64,000 nt of DNA, taken from contig NZ_CP084622.1 in the NCBI RefSeq assembly GCF_020422885.1, forward strand, positions 2,623,001-2,687,000. Direction: 5' to 3'. The notes beneath the pieces were generated by a model. The model did not search any database, was not told the origin of the DNA, and saw only the letters and a list, made by a program, of their open reading frames with translations. This document shows, piece after piece, positions 52,901 to 60,542 of the stretch. The position numbers and the translations under genes were made by a program. Source of the stretch: Mesobacillus sp. S13. GTDB lineage: Bacteria; Bacillota; Bacilli; Bacillales; Cytobacillaceae. Each line of letters starts with the position of its first letter. Within the stretch, counting starts at the first letter, position 1.

Positions 52901-55900
52901 GTACGATTACCTGTCCTGAAAGGATAGGAATACCCGATGTACTGTAAACTGGGAGGCTGAAATCTTTCAATCTTTCACCGGTGTACACATCAATGACAGA
53001 CAGGTTTCCGCTTGTACCTGCAAAAAATAATAATCCATTTGCAGAAACAGAACCACTGTTCAAAGTAGTGCCCACAGAGCGGTTGTTCCAAAGCACTTGC
53101 CCTGTCTTTGCGTCGAATGCGCGCAATACCGGCTGAACTGCTGAACCTATGACGACAAGATTTTCATAAACGATTGGTGAGCCAGCCTGCGTATCACCGA
53201 TACCGCCTGCCTTCCATTTCTCTTCACCTGTCTTGCTATCCAGAGCATAAAGTGTGCCGGCTTCAGTGTTAAAATTAGTACCTGCAAGATATAGTGTGCC
53301 GTCATCTAATACCGGCTTTGATGCAATACCCTCATTTACGAGTGTTTTGTTCCACACTTCTGTTCCGTCTTCAATCCTGAGCGCTCTTAGCTTTTGATTA
53401 TCATAGCTTCCGATAAATAACAGCCCATCTCCAGCACTAGGACCGAAATAGGTAGGTGCGCCAAGATTGACACTCCATTTCTTTTCTCCATTTTCTGCAT
53501 TTAACGCGGTTACCTTTGCATCTTCTGAAAGATCAGATGACACAAATAGTGTTCCATCAACAAGTAATGGAGATTCATAGACTGCCATTGCCCCAACGAC
53601 TGTGGTCCAAATAATGCTTCCTGATTTCAGATCCAATGCGTAGATCTTTCCGTCTTCTCCACCTGACAGATAGACAGTCTCTCCATCTATAGTCGGTGAA
53701 GACCTGTTCGTGCTTCCAATTCTTACTGACCATTGCTCCTTGCCTGTAAATGCATCAAGTGCTACAACATAACCGCTGTCCGTGACAAGGACAACTTTGT
53801 TATTAGCTGCAGCCGGTGTAGAAAAAAGAATCTTTCCTTTCCCTGAAGTATTGTACTCCCAGCTTTCCTCCAAGGCAGCTAGGTCAATTGCGTTAGAAGA
53901 CACAGCATTTCGCTGATTGTTGCCGTTCGCCATAGACCAATCTTTATTTAAATTTGTTGAGTTACTATTCACCTTCAAATCGATGGAGGTATCAGCGTCA
54001 ACATTCAATTCTTTTGCCAGTCCATCTATCCCTTCACCAGATACCTGAAGGACATAGTGGCCGGCAGGCAAATTCTTCACTTCAAATGTTCCGTTTGCAT
54101 CTGTGCGATATATCGGCATTGGCGTGCCTTTAACCCTTATGAACGCATATGGAACAGGTTTCCCTGTATTGTCAGTTACTTTTCCGGATACTGTAAATGC
54201 CTCGGCATCCTCCAATACCCATTTTACAGATAACGTTTCGCCTTTTTTCAGTTCGATCACTGTTTCGTAATCCTGATAGCCAAATGATGTAACCTTAATT
54301 TTGTGGTTTCCTTCCCTGATTTTGTAATTGAATTCCCCGTCCTTCCCAATGGTAAAGGAAAGAGCCTCTTCCTTTATTTCAAATTTCCCTTCAATCGGCT
54401 CACCATCCTTATTTGTCAGCTTGCCAGTAAGTTCACCTGCAAAAGCGGTTTCGGTGATAGCCTGGTAAATATTCATGATGCCCGTACCATAGGAATCGTT
54501 GGGCAGCGTACCCATATGCGGTTCCACTCTTGAAGTCTTCTTCAGTGTTTCTTTTATCTGGTCAATTGTCAGGTTTGGATTAGCCTGTAACAATAACGCT
54601 ATTGCGCCTGTGACATGTGGAGTTGCCATGGATGTACCGCTGATTGTGTTGTACTTCCCTTCATTCCTTTTAGCCGGCCAGGCTGAATAAATTTTGTGGC
54701 CTGGTGCAGAAATATCAGGTTTTATGATCCGTTGCTCATCACCGTTTTCATCCTTCCAAAAGACCGGGCCACGGCTGGAAAAATAGGCAGTCTGGTCAAA
54801 CTCATCCGTCGCGCCAACCGCAAAAGTCTCCGGAAAGCTTCCAGGTGAGCCGATTGTCTGTGACCCAGGACCATCATTTCCTGCTGCGAAAGATGGAAAG
54901 ATTCCTGCTGACACCCAAGCTTTTACATCTTCATAGAATTCAAGGTTATAAGTATTGGAATTCCCCCATGAGTTATTGACTATATGAGGAGCCTTTGATG
55001 GGTCACCTCCTGGAGCCATAAACCATTGAAAAGCTTGATGAATGGCAGATAGAGTCGTAGAGCCACCATCATTGAAAATTTTTGCCGCAATCCATTCTGC
55101 TTCAGGCGCTACCCCGATCGGTTCACCAGTGCCGCCGCCAACAGCTGTACCAGCTACGTGGGTACCATGGCCATAGCCGTCATTCGGTGTGTCATAGCCC
55201 TGGCCTGATAAATCAATCCAAGAATATTGATGATTACCATCCCGGCCGCGGTAGTTTTGTTTAAGAGCTTCATGATTTCCGTCTACACCAGAATCCATGA
55301 TCCCGACAACGATACCTTCTCCTTTTAATCCGTATTGACCCCACACCTTTGGAGCATAAATTTTCTCTAGTCCCCATTGAGGCAGACGAGGGGGATTTTC
55401 TTCTACTGTCACTTCAGGAAGGCTGAGTGTGTGATCGAGTGAGATTTCCGCTATATCATCACGTTTCTCAAGTTCTTCAAAAGCTTCTTTTGTGATAGAA
55501 GCAGTCATTCCATTGATAATCCAGAGTGAATTCTTCTTTTTGGCTTTCCCCTTTGTTTCTAAGGCATCCAGTGCCTGTTTGATTCCTTTTTGAGAATTGG
55601 CCGCTTTTTCTTTGAGGTGGTCATGGATGGTCTTAATCTTTGCAGCGCGGTTTTTCTTTGCTTTCACTTGAGGATAAATCATGTTGAAGTCTGGCCTATC
55701 TTTCATCCTGATGATGACATCAATTTCCTGGTCCTTTTTAAATGCTTCAAGAAGAGCTGCCTCATTTTCCTTTTCAACTGCTGCTGGATCATCGCCTTTC
55801 AAAGGCGGTGGATGTATTCCCAATCCGTCCAACAGATTTGCCAGTTCGTTTGTATCTGCAGATGGAGCTTCTTGTTCTCCTGCTTTTTCAGAAGCTTGCT

Positions 55901-56057
55901 CTCGTTGTTTCTCCAGCACTAGTTCTTCCTCAGAAAAACTTTTGGATTTCTGTTCGGCAGCTATGGACAGCTGGCTAGTAAATGTTGAAAATACCATGAG
56001 GAACGCTAAAATTACTGCTGAGAGTTTTCTTACGGTAACCTTCTTTTTGCTTCGCAA
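46959..56057 (-). CDS. Giant secreted S8 (subtilisin-type) protease with PQQ propeller and five repeated supermodules
   Basis: About 3032 residues from the TTG at 56057 (AGGGGGTG 7 bases upstream; the longer frame to 56102 lacks a ribosome site). Order: signal peptide 1-35; I9-like propeptide about 105-205; peptidase S8 about 240-530 with D255 (GIMDSGVDG), H300 (GHGTHVAGT) and S476 (GTSMATPHV); two carboxypeptidase-regulatory-like domains; PQQ-type beta-propeller about 702-1070 (VVALDAFTGKEQW, IYALDLKSGSIIW); then five supermodules of about 375 residues. Each has a ThuA/glutamine-amidotransferase-like alpha/beta domain (starts near 1222, 1598, 1969, 2344, 2722), four of the five with an HPIxxG-type motif (the fifth reads HPIFNEV), alternating with paired regulatory-like domains. 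An Ig-like domain and a lysine-rich tail end it; no LPxTG anchor is seen. The catalytic triad looks intact. Confidence 0.9.
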   Translation of the reverse strand: MRSKKKVTVRKLSAVILAFLMVFSTFTSQLSIAAEQKSKSFSEEELVLEKQREQASEKAGEQEAPSADTNELANLLDGLGIHPPPLKGDDPAAVEKENEAALLEAFKKDQEIDVIIRMKDRPDFNMIYPQVKAKKNRAAKIKTIHDHLKEKAANSQKGIKQALDALETKGKAKKKNSLWIINGMTASITKEAFEELEKRDDIAEISLDHTLSLPEVTVEENPPRLPQWGLEKIYAPKVWGQYGLKGEGIVVGIMDSGVDGNHEALKQNYRGRDGNHQYSWIDLSGQGYDTPNDGYGHGTHVAGTAVGGGTGEPIGVAPEAEWIAAKIFNDGGSTTLSAIHQAFQWFMAPGGDPSKAPHIVNNSWGNSNTYNLEFYEDVKAWVSAGIFPSFAAGNDGPGSQTIGSPGSFPETFAVGATDEFDQTAYFSSRGPVFWKDENGDEQRIIKPDISAPGHKIYSAWPAKRNEGKYNTISGTSMATPHVTGAIALLLQANPNLTIDQIKETLKKTSRVEPHMGTLPNDSYGTGIMNIYQAITETAFAGELTGKLTNKDGEPIEGKFEIKEEALSFTIGKDGEFNYKIREGNHKIKVTSFGYQDYETVIELKKGETLSVKWVLEDAEAFTVSGKVTDNTGKPVPYAFIRVKGTPMPIYRTDANGTFEVKNLPAGHYVLQVSGEGIDGLAKELNVDADTSIDLKVNSNSTNLNKDWSMANGNNQRNAVSSNAIDLAALEESWEYNTSGKGKILFSTPAAANNKVVLVTDSGYVVALDAFTGKEQWSVRIGSTNRSSPTIDGETVYLSGGEDGKIYALDLKSGSIIWTTVVGAMAVYESPLLVDGTLFVSSDLSEDAKVTALNAENGEKKWSVNLGAPTYFGPSAGDGLLFIGSYDNQKLRALRIEDGTEVWNKTLVNEGIASKPVLDDGTLYLAGTNFNTEAGTLYALDSKTGEEKWKAGGIGDTQAGSPIVYENLVVIGSAVQPVLRAFDAKTGQVLWNNRSVGTTLNSGSVSANGLLFFAGTSGNLSVIDVYTGERLKDFSLPVYSTSGIPILSGQVIVPFQTGVKSYSSPGSVKGAMKDHEGNVIEGTVTVVETGETVSADKNGVFLLKHAPGDYTIRISAYGKKQIIENVKLSSGYQFIKNYQLEEADKGSLSLLVKDQRTGKRVEGAAVILNQSPIEGKTDSNGEFSKDVYEGTYKAVIELDGYKTGSLEIAVKAGNHTDLSFELQPIDVAVLNDYKSEITTLLNVNGYIAEERSWDVVEDISRYKVLYLNGGYGSEGIKPTEHQFRELVEKAKAHHVSIIFTDQWGANYGSIHHLKDFFQDPKDLGHDYDGGEVRIQVEAEHPIFKGYKPGDRINVLENNADFAWFNQYTGRTIGKIGNTDQGFVGSGIAYYAVSEDSAHLLLSSHATVPWESSKAWLRGQQQILFNSIDYLYKAQYGKITGSVTDAAGEPVEANIEMIETGVKVKTDADGNFTLFHDEGTFKLEVRSKGLGSKAETVTVAKGTAAKVQITLGESEKGILTGTVTDSISGMELEGVDLAVENSAGETIAEVKTSPNGRYEVSGLEEEVYLLIFSKEGYIAQTQSVDVARHSGDFDIQMHNMPSIGVVGDYYSSEKNFKALFNEIGVSVLDVAPAELVQRMPEFDVIFFNDPSSSAITDEMMEAADKAQTSLIYGDAVWGGGIKQLVNFRKDPKELKTIRKTTESAQYKVIEEHPIFDGAKAGESIEILTPSSSYVGYFKEYSGFSLAEIKHEGSDAAHGLGVAYKPRSAGSAELLLSGHGFAYYHSAKDYTEAGKQLLINSVLWAANVKYPVISGTIVDEEGNPLIADIKVKGQPYQTQSSGEDGSFTIATLEGEYEIEISAYGYAEKTLKITAEMDGEPKEIPLSVAESVASITGSVEDSKDGSAIEGAKVTLLGAPKEAVTNIQGLYNLTKVEPGNYTARVEKEGYVRQDIEVKITDGQKATLNVKLKPSPTVGIIVDLTASGTTYKQYLEERGYKVIYLNYKDTDRLAEVDVIFANSDYARNLEPTKEEFLAFQKALDENRKSVIWTGQAGGRGSIRYLQEYNGEPKTIFEHNNKPGAQGTVVGDHPLTAGFKAGDIIEIPGKSGYYYGFDGYSGKTIVDFSHSETDEKGSMIAYKGRTTDSVEILLANMTISHVFKPNDSFDPARERLLNNALNWALDKKEALVGELHGLVQNVNGAVQGMVTVKETGKTYQVDEKGEFFAALEEGTYTLIVDAFGHAPKEFTISIENGEALNENFVLEPVDSGILSGKIIDASTKDTIEGARLEVIGTPVSVTTGKDGSYQATLPAGQYEVRVIAAGYKPVYQSVVITTGQHTDLNVSLVASEKIAFLANPYQQDRIMPFLENNGYDVDLHPYKESETLIENISNYKLIIVNDLYMEDDRFKALVERANENEVSIIFTSLFGGPIGDLSDVYGDPEEFEYSFVDKELNLRVDENHPILKGFNKGEEIPLLLNPKGSVQYSVFDDYSGTILGSLTNPVKGELGSSIAYKFSSSNSVHILLSALQISSYGHPNDRWTENAKKIYLNAINYALTASQGEIKGVVKDSQGQPIANAFVSIEGTNNKTTTNSAGQYKFGIGVGDYEIKVQARGFAQQTKPAKVAELGSSVDLNFTLDAIEGSDLKGVISGKKGKELVAGASLTLVPKDEPDFKMEGSSQEKGSYVFQNLLPGEYTLNVMADGYVQESFEVEIGSEDKVFNLELNAFEAAVLGDVSGALTALLNEQELFAEEKGWDILGNVGKYDVILVNTNRGTKEQFEQLIKESDEQKTSLVFTGTWGVGEGSIQRLKEAAGSPEMDQQGYNEGAIFVQAVDGHPIFNEVAQDENGRVKIHSAKSPYSTFKDYTGIAISSLSVDGEDKGESIGFEFRSKDHMHLLMSSFSVTNIIGPDYGWTQDGRQLFVNAIRWSKDSVQEIPEAPAWDLDELKVKDELALVKGTAAQGTTVNIYEQHGNDVFLIDSAKTGRDGTFSVELDLANGSHTLLAEAENFAGKTKTAKTMKVIVTGKPKKKDKDKAS

Positions 56058-56216
56058 ATTCTTGCACCCCCTGATCATTTGATTACCGAAGAAATACTGC
56101 ATAATTTTGTAAAAACCTTTTTATTTATTGAATATTTATACTATTCAGATAAAAATGAATACAAAGTATTACTAAATTTGTAATAAACAGGAAATAAGTA
56201 ACAGGTGAAAAATATG

Positions 56217-56240
56217 AAAAAAAGACCATGAGGATGGTCT
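56217..56240 (-). terminator. Terminator of the Clp_N-GNAT gene
   Basis: AGACCAT / ATGGTCT stem with a 4-base loop; on the minus strand it is followed by seven T. Confidence 0.85.
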
Positions 56241-56251
56241 CTGTATTAGCC

Positions 56252-57100
56252 TTATTCAAATATAGGAATGACTTTGCCGTTACACGCTTTTTCATAAAAT
56301 TCGATTGGTCCGGCTTGATCGATGATAATTTCTTTATAACCCTTTCTCAACATATCTTCCAGGCAGACATGCAGCAATGACTCTCCAATCCTTTTAGCTC
56401 TTTTGTTTTTCGCGACGCCCATAGGTCCAAAATAACCCGGTTGTTGTATGTCAAAAGCTGCAAAGCCAATTATATCCCCTGATCGATCTTCAGCGATAAA
56501 AATGGACGGAAGATTACGCACAAGTGCCTGTTTGATTGTCTCAATCCAACGAGTGCCAAACTCATCTTTTATGAACAGGATCAGCCTCTCAGCATCTTCA
56601 TGGCGAACCATTCTAATATTCTTGTAAAGCTGCTTCTGTACACTGTATCCTGATAAATCCAATTGCATATCCCGCGATACTGTTCCCAGACTCAGAAAGG
56701 TGTTTTGCTGTTCCGGAGTCAACATTCTATCAGTTTGTCCAGTTATAATTAAAGCCTTCAGGACATGTCCTTCATTTAGGAAAACCTGATTGTAGTTCCT
56801 CATATAGTTTATTGCTTGATCAATCACTAGTTTCGTTGATTGACAAACTGGAGTTTTAATTGGTTCACAGAAACCGAAAGGAAGACTTTCAAGAATCGGA
56901 TGACATGAATCCTTCAAAGAATCAATATCGATGCCACTTTTTTGTATTGCCTCCTTTATAGGGTAAGACCCATCATCCAAGCATCCAATCAAAAGATGCT
57001 CAGGTGTCAAGCATGGACTTTTGTCATATTTACATGCATGTTCTGCTATGCCAAAAACTTTTGACATTTGCTTTGTAAGTTTTACTTCATTTAACTCCAA
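56252..57100 (-). CDS. Clp_N-like domain fused to a GNAT acetyltransferase
   Basis: 282 residues. The N-terminal half resembles the double repeat of the Clp ATPase N-domain: HACKYDKSPCLTPEHLLIGC with AIQKSGIDIDSLK, then a second half with YMRNYNQVFLNEGHVLKALI, as in ClpC (LxxE..LLLGLL...IxTEHILLALL). Residues about 155-282 are a GNAT domain (IRMVRHEDAERLILFIKD, GPMGVAKNKRAKRIGESLLHVCLEDM, ending FYEKACNGKVIPIFE). In ClpC the N-domain binds adaptors and, in bacilli, phosphoarginine substrates; here it could bring an acetyltransferase to similar targets, which is speculation. TTG start with AAGGTGGG upstream. Confidence 0.78.
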   Translation of the reverse strand: MELNEVKLTKQMSKVFGIAEHACKYDKSPCLTPEHLLIGCLDDGSYPIKEAIQKSGIDIDSLKDSCHPILESLPFGFCEPIKTPVCQSTKLVIDQAINYMRNYNQVFLNEGHVLKALIITGQTDRMLTPEQQNTFLSLGTVSRDMQLDLSGYSVQKQLYKNIRMVRHEDAERLILFIKDEFGTRWIETIKQALVRNLPSIFIAEDRSGDIIGFAAFDIQQPGYFGPMGVAKNKRAKRIGESLLHVCLEDMLRKGYKEIIIDQAGPIEFYEKACNGKVIPIFE

Positions 57101-57161
57101 TCAAACCCACCTTAACAATTTTATAGAGTTTGTGAGATTTATGAGGCTAGATAGGGTCAAT

Positions 57162-58127
57162 CTACGCACTGATTTTCATTTGCTCTTCTTTTCTCTTCAT
57201 TGTTGTAAGGCTGTGAAGTGCCATACCTAGCATGACGAAGATAATGCCGACCCAGGATAATGTTGATGGAAGTGGGGTTGCCAGGATTAAAAATTCGCCT
57301 CCCAATGCAAAAAGAACTTCCATGGCCTGGGTTGCTTCTACTGCAGCGAGTTTCTGCATATTGCCTCTCACTAAATCTGTCGCCTTGAAGAATAAAACAG
57401 TCGCAATCACCCCTGAGGTAATGGCTACTAAAAGGGACTGGAAGCTTTGGTTCGTGGTTGGAGGACCCACCGTCAACAGACCATATAAAGATAAGAGAAG
57501 CCAAAAAGGCAGACTGGCAAGAGTCATTCCCAGGACGCGTTGATATGCGTCAAGATTTCCATTTGTAACTTCCATCATTTTTCTGTTTCCCAGAGGATAA
57601 GCGAAAGATGCGATCAAGACTGGGATGACCCCAAGTACAACCATCTTAAAGGGTAAATGTCTAGCATGTTCTAATTGTATTAGCAAGATTCCTGCTAAAA
57701 TGATCACTGACATTCCGAGTCCCTTGAAGGGTATTTTAGCCCTCACTGTTACTAAACCTTCTTTTGTCATCGTCCTTTCATAAAACAAGGGACTGAGCAA
57801 AGCACCGGAAATAATTGTGATTTGCCAAGTCGCTGCAATCAGCCACCCTGGTGAAAAGGCTGCAGCATATGTAAGTGGTGCATAAAACAAGACAAAGCCA
57901 ACAAAGCTCCAAAGAAACCAAGGGAAAGGATTTTGTTTGATGCTATGAATTACCGGCTTTGTATTTCCCCTTGCAGCCACAATGGCCAATAAGAAGGGAA
58001 CCATGAATAGGTATCTAAGGGAGGCGCTCCATATCCAGCTTCCACCAGATAACTCCATCGATTGATTCAAAATAAAGGTGAACGCAAAAAAGAAGGCTGC
58101 TAAAATGCCTATTAAAATCGGTCCCAT
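57162..58127 (-). CDS. EamA/DMT-type transporter (EmrE-like multidrug efflux family)
   Basis: About 321 residues with ten hydrophobic helices. WMGPILIGILAAFFFAFTFILNQ and MEVLFALGGEFLILATPLPS are typical of the PF13536-type drug/metabolite transporters named multidrug resistance efflux proteins in bacilli. I choose the ATG giving MGPILIGIL, with AGGGGGAGT upstream, over the longer frame. No regulator is adjacent; the substrate is unknown. Confidence 0.83.
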   Translation of the reverse strand: MGPILIGILAAFFFAFTFILNQSMELSGGSWIWSASLRYLFMVPFLLAIVAARGNTKPVIHSIKQNPFPWFLWSFVGFVLFYAPLTYAAAFSPGWLIAATWQITIISGALLSPLFYERTMTKEGLVTVRAKIPFKGLGMSVIILAGILLIQLEHARHLPFKMVVLGVIPVLIASFAYPLGNRKMMEVTNGNLDAYQRVLGMTLASLPFWLLLSLYGLLTVGPPTTNQSFQSLLVAITSGVIATVLFFKATDLVRGNMQKLAAVEATQAMEVLFALGGEFLILATPLPSTLSWVGIIFVMLGMALHSLTTMKRKEEQMKISA

Positions 58128-58312
58128 CCACTTACTCCCCCTTAAAAACAAGAAAACCTGCATACTTGATGTTTTACAATCAGAAAGTTCAATAGTACAA
58201 GTTAATAAGCATTAATATACCATAACAACGGTTTAGAAATCACCAAGTTTTTCCACAAAATCAAGAGATGGAGATTAATGTTTATGACTCAAAATTGTTT
58301 AAATTTTAGTAA

Positions 58313-58338
58313 TAAAAAACACCTGGAATGCCAGGTGT
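58313..58338 (-). terminator. Terminator of the M48-ankyrin/RDD operon
   Basis: ACACCTGG / CCAGGTGT stem with a 4-base loop and T6 run on the minus strand, eight bases past the RDD stop. Confidence 0.9.
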
Positions 58339-58345
58339 CATGATC

Positions 58346-58768
58346 TTATTGTTCATACTGTATTTCGTTTGGTTTTTCATAAGTTACATATGTGCCTGCG
58401 ATGAAATCATGGATTGCTCTTTTATCCTGTCGAAGCCCTACCATGAAAGCACTGACAATAGCAGCAAGACCTAAAGTAAGAACATAAACTAGTCCGCCGA
58501 CGAGAGTTCTCAAAAGCATCGTGCCGAAACCTATTTTCTCCCCGTTTACTTTCGCGATTCTTACACCAACGATTTTCTTGCCGACTGTATATCCGGACCA
58601 CACTACTGGAACAAGCACAGAGTAGAGCAGGTTCACTGAGGAAGTAAAAGCATTGTCTTCAGTGTTACCTGTTATTAAATAACTGATAATTGCAAGTGGA
58701 ACTCCGATGATTAATCCGTCTAAAATTGCTGCACCCAGTCTTACCCAAAAACCAGCTGGTCTGTTCAT
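58346..58768 (-). CDS. RDD family membrane protein
   Basis: 140 residues, three hydrophobic segments. The family hallmark is RLGAAILDGLIIGVPLA at the start (R..A..xD) and DKRAIHDFIAGTYV near the end (the second arginine and aspartates). RDD proteins are small integral membrane proteins of uncertain role, often linked to peptidases or transporters. It lies 27 bases downstream of the M48-ankyrin gene with its own TAGGAGG and no terminator between them, so the two form an operon. Confidence 0.88.
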   Translation of the reverse strand: MNRPAGFWVRLGAAILDGLIIGVPLAIISYLITGNTEDNAFTSSVNLLYSVLVPVVWSGYTVGKKIVGVRIAKVNGEKIGFGTMLLRTLVGGLVYVLTLGLAAIVSAFMVGLRQDKRAIHDFIAGTYVTYEKPNEIQYEQ

Positions 58769-58795
58769 TGAATTTTCCTCCTAGTTGTCTCTAAT

Positions 58796-60175
58796 TTATT
58801 TTAATAAATCTGCGATTTCCTGCTCACCTGATTGCAAGGCATGCATTCTCGCAGTCATACCCGAATAATCTCTTAGCTGTGTGTCTGCCCCCAAGTCTAT
58901 CATCAGTTTGACCGTGTCGATTTCGCCACTGAATACTGAATAAATCAATGCTGTATACCCAGAGCTCATTTCTTGGTAGTTAGGATCACCGCCAGCTTCA
59001 TGCAGCATTTTGACCATTGAAGCATTCCCTGTTTGGGCAGCAGTCATAAATGGTGTCATGCCATAATCCGATTCGAAATTAGGATCCGCCTTAAGATTCA
59101 ACAGCAATTGAACCATGTCGGTATTCATATCCATAACAGCCCAGTCCAATGCTGTGTATCCATTATAGTCTAATTGTTCAATATCTTCCCCATTCTCTAT
59201 TAAACTATCAACCTTCTTCGCATTCCCACTGATGACTGCTTCGATTAATGGAGAAACTTCTATATCTTCTTCATAATACTCTTCATCTGCAAAGATAGAT
59301 GAATTCACCTCATCATAGACCATGTATCCGCCAACCAAAACCAAACCTGTAAGTATTATGGAAGCAGCTACAAGTGCTACAAGCCCTATTGATTTTTTGG
59401 AAGGTACTATGGTTGAACCTTCTCCAAAAAAGATGCTGATTTCATTTATTCTTTTTGGAAGCGGCGGATGTGTTGATAAGATTTCTGCCAGCCAGACCAC
59501 AAACCCTTTTTCTTTATTGATCTGGGCAAGAAATTCTGTATTATTCACCCTTCTATATAAGGTTTTCCCAATCGCCAGCATGGTAAGTCCGTTTTTCGCC
59601 GCTGCAGGATTACCTGTATAGAAGGCCGCATAGCGATCACATGTATATTCACAAGCGCGCAGGTACATTTCTGCAATACCCGGAATCCACATAGAAGGAA
59701 GGATGAACATCATTTTGCCGAAATGATTTCGTTTGATATGAGCCAATTCATGTGCCAGGACAAACTGGAGTTCCTCTTCAGCATTTTGTTCGATAAGGTC
59801 GAAAATTTCGGAGTAGACAACAACCATATCCCTTCCGAAAAAGCGTGTCGCAAAAGCATTCATTACTCCGCCTGATTGCATCACGTAAATATCAGGTATG
59901 GATTTAATTTCCATTTTTACACATAAATCTTTGACCGTCGAATGGATTAACGGAAATTGATTGTCTCCTATTTTCACCGCATTCAGCCGTATCTGGCCAA
60001 TCATCAAAGCATGAAGCACCAATGAAATCATCAAGAATCCTGCAATGATAAATATTCCCACGATGGATATTGCAAACAAAATGTAAGAAGCAATACTAAT
60101 ACTTAATACAATCCAGAAATATTTATTCTCATTTTTATGTACCAGGTTTTTCTCAGTGAAATTTTTTTCTGTCAT
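58796..60175 (-). CDS. M48-family membrane metallopeptidase with C-terminal ankyrin repeats
   Basis: 459 residues from the ATG (MTEKNFTEKN) with AAGGAG 9 bases upstream. Two N-terminal helices are followed by an HtpX/Ste24-like zinc protease: HELAH (H142, E143, H146) and E176 in ACEYTCDRYA, then STHPPLPKRINEI. A third helix (about 265-285) separates it from roughly four ankyrin repeats at 305-455 (NGYTALDWAVMDMNTDMVQL, YGMTPFMTAAQTGNASMVKM and others). Ankyrin repeats bind proteins, so they may select substrates or regulate the protease. The combination is unusual and the RDD partner follows directly. Confidence 0.88.
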   Translation of the reverse strand: MTEKNFTEKNLVHKNENKYFWIVLSISIASYILFAISIVGIFIIAGFLMISLVLHALMIGQIRLNAVKIGDNQFPLIHSTVKDLCVKMEIKSIPDIYVMQSGGVMNAFATRFFGRDMVVVYSEIFDLIEQNAEEELQFVLAHELAHIKRNHFGKMMFILPSMWIPGIAEMYLRACEYTCDRYAAFYTGNPAAAKNGLTMLAIGKTLYRRVNNTEFLAQINKEKGFVVWLAEILSTHPPLPKRINEISIFFGEGSTIVPSKKSIGLVALVAASIILTGLVLVGGYMVYDEVNSSIFADEEYYEEDIEVSPLIEAVISGNAKKVDSLIENGEDIEQLDYNGYTALDWAVMDMNTDMVQLLLNLKADPNFESDYGMTPFMTAAQTGNASMVKMLHEAGGDPNYQEMSSGYTALIYSVFSGEIDTVKLMIDLGADTQLRDYSGMTARMHALQSGEQEIADLLK

Positions 60176-60272
60176 TCTCAATTTCTCCTTAATCACAATT
60201 AAATAGATTATAGGAGATTTTTATAAATTGGCATAGATGTTTTTAATTGGAATGGCTGGATTAAATTAGACT

Positions 60273-60463
60273 GTTGATTTTCGTTCCAGGCGCTTCGCTT
60301 TCCGCTAGGCTGGCGGTGAGCCTCCTCGGAGCAAGCTCCTGCGGGGTCTCACCTGTCCAGCTGAGCCCGCAGGACATTGATTATCTTCCAAGAATCAGCC
60401 CACGCACGAGGGAAATGCATTAGCATTTTCGGAGGAGTCTGCGCGCCTTCCACTTCAATCAAC
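60273..60463. repeat. MITE-like repeat with inverted ends (191 bp)
   Basis: Ends are imperfect inverted repeats: GTTGATTttcGTtcCAGGCGC at the left and, reverse-complemented, GTTGATTgaaGTggAAGGCGC at the right. The inside is GC-rich with GAGCCTCCTCGGAGCAAGCTC and CTGCGGGGTCTCACCTG, followed by AGGA repeated around a 55-base A/T-richer stretch. This type of sequence (GTTCCAGGCGCTTCGCTTTCC) is familiar from the intergenic regions of many Bacillaceae genomes. No frame. The rest of the gap between the M48 and exporter genes (60176-60542) shows nothing else. Confidence 0.75.
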
Positions 60464-60542
60464 AGGACTTAATCACAACAATAAGCTTTAACAAAGGAAT
60501 TTTGATTAGTACCATTTTTCTATTGAATTTTATCAATCCCTA

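Noticed and set aside
54303..56082. Several plus-strand open frames opposite the giant protease gene
   Set aside because: They lack ribosome binding sites, give low-complexity protein and lie entirely over a well-supported gene on the other strand.
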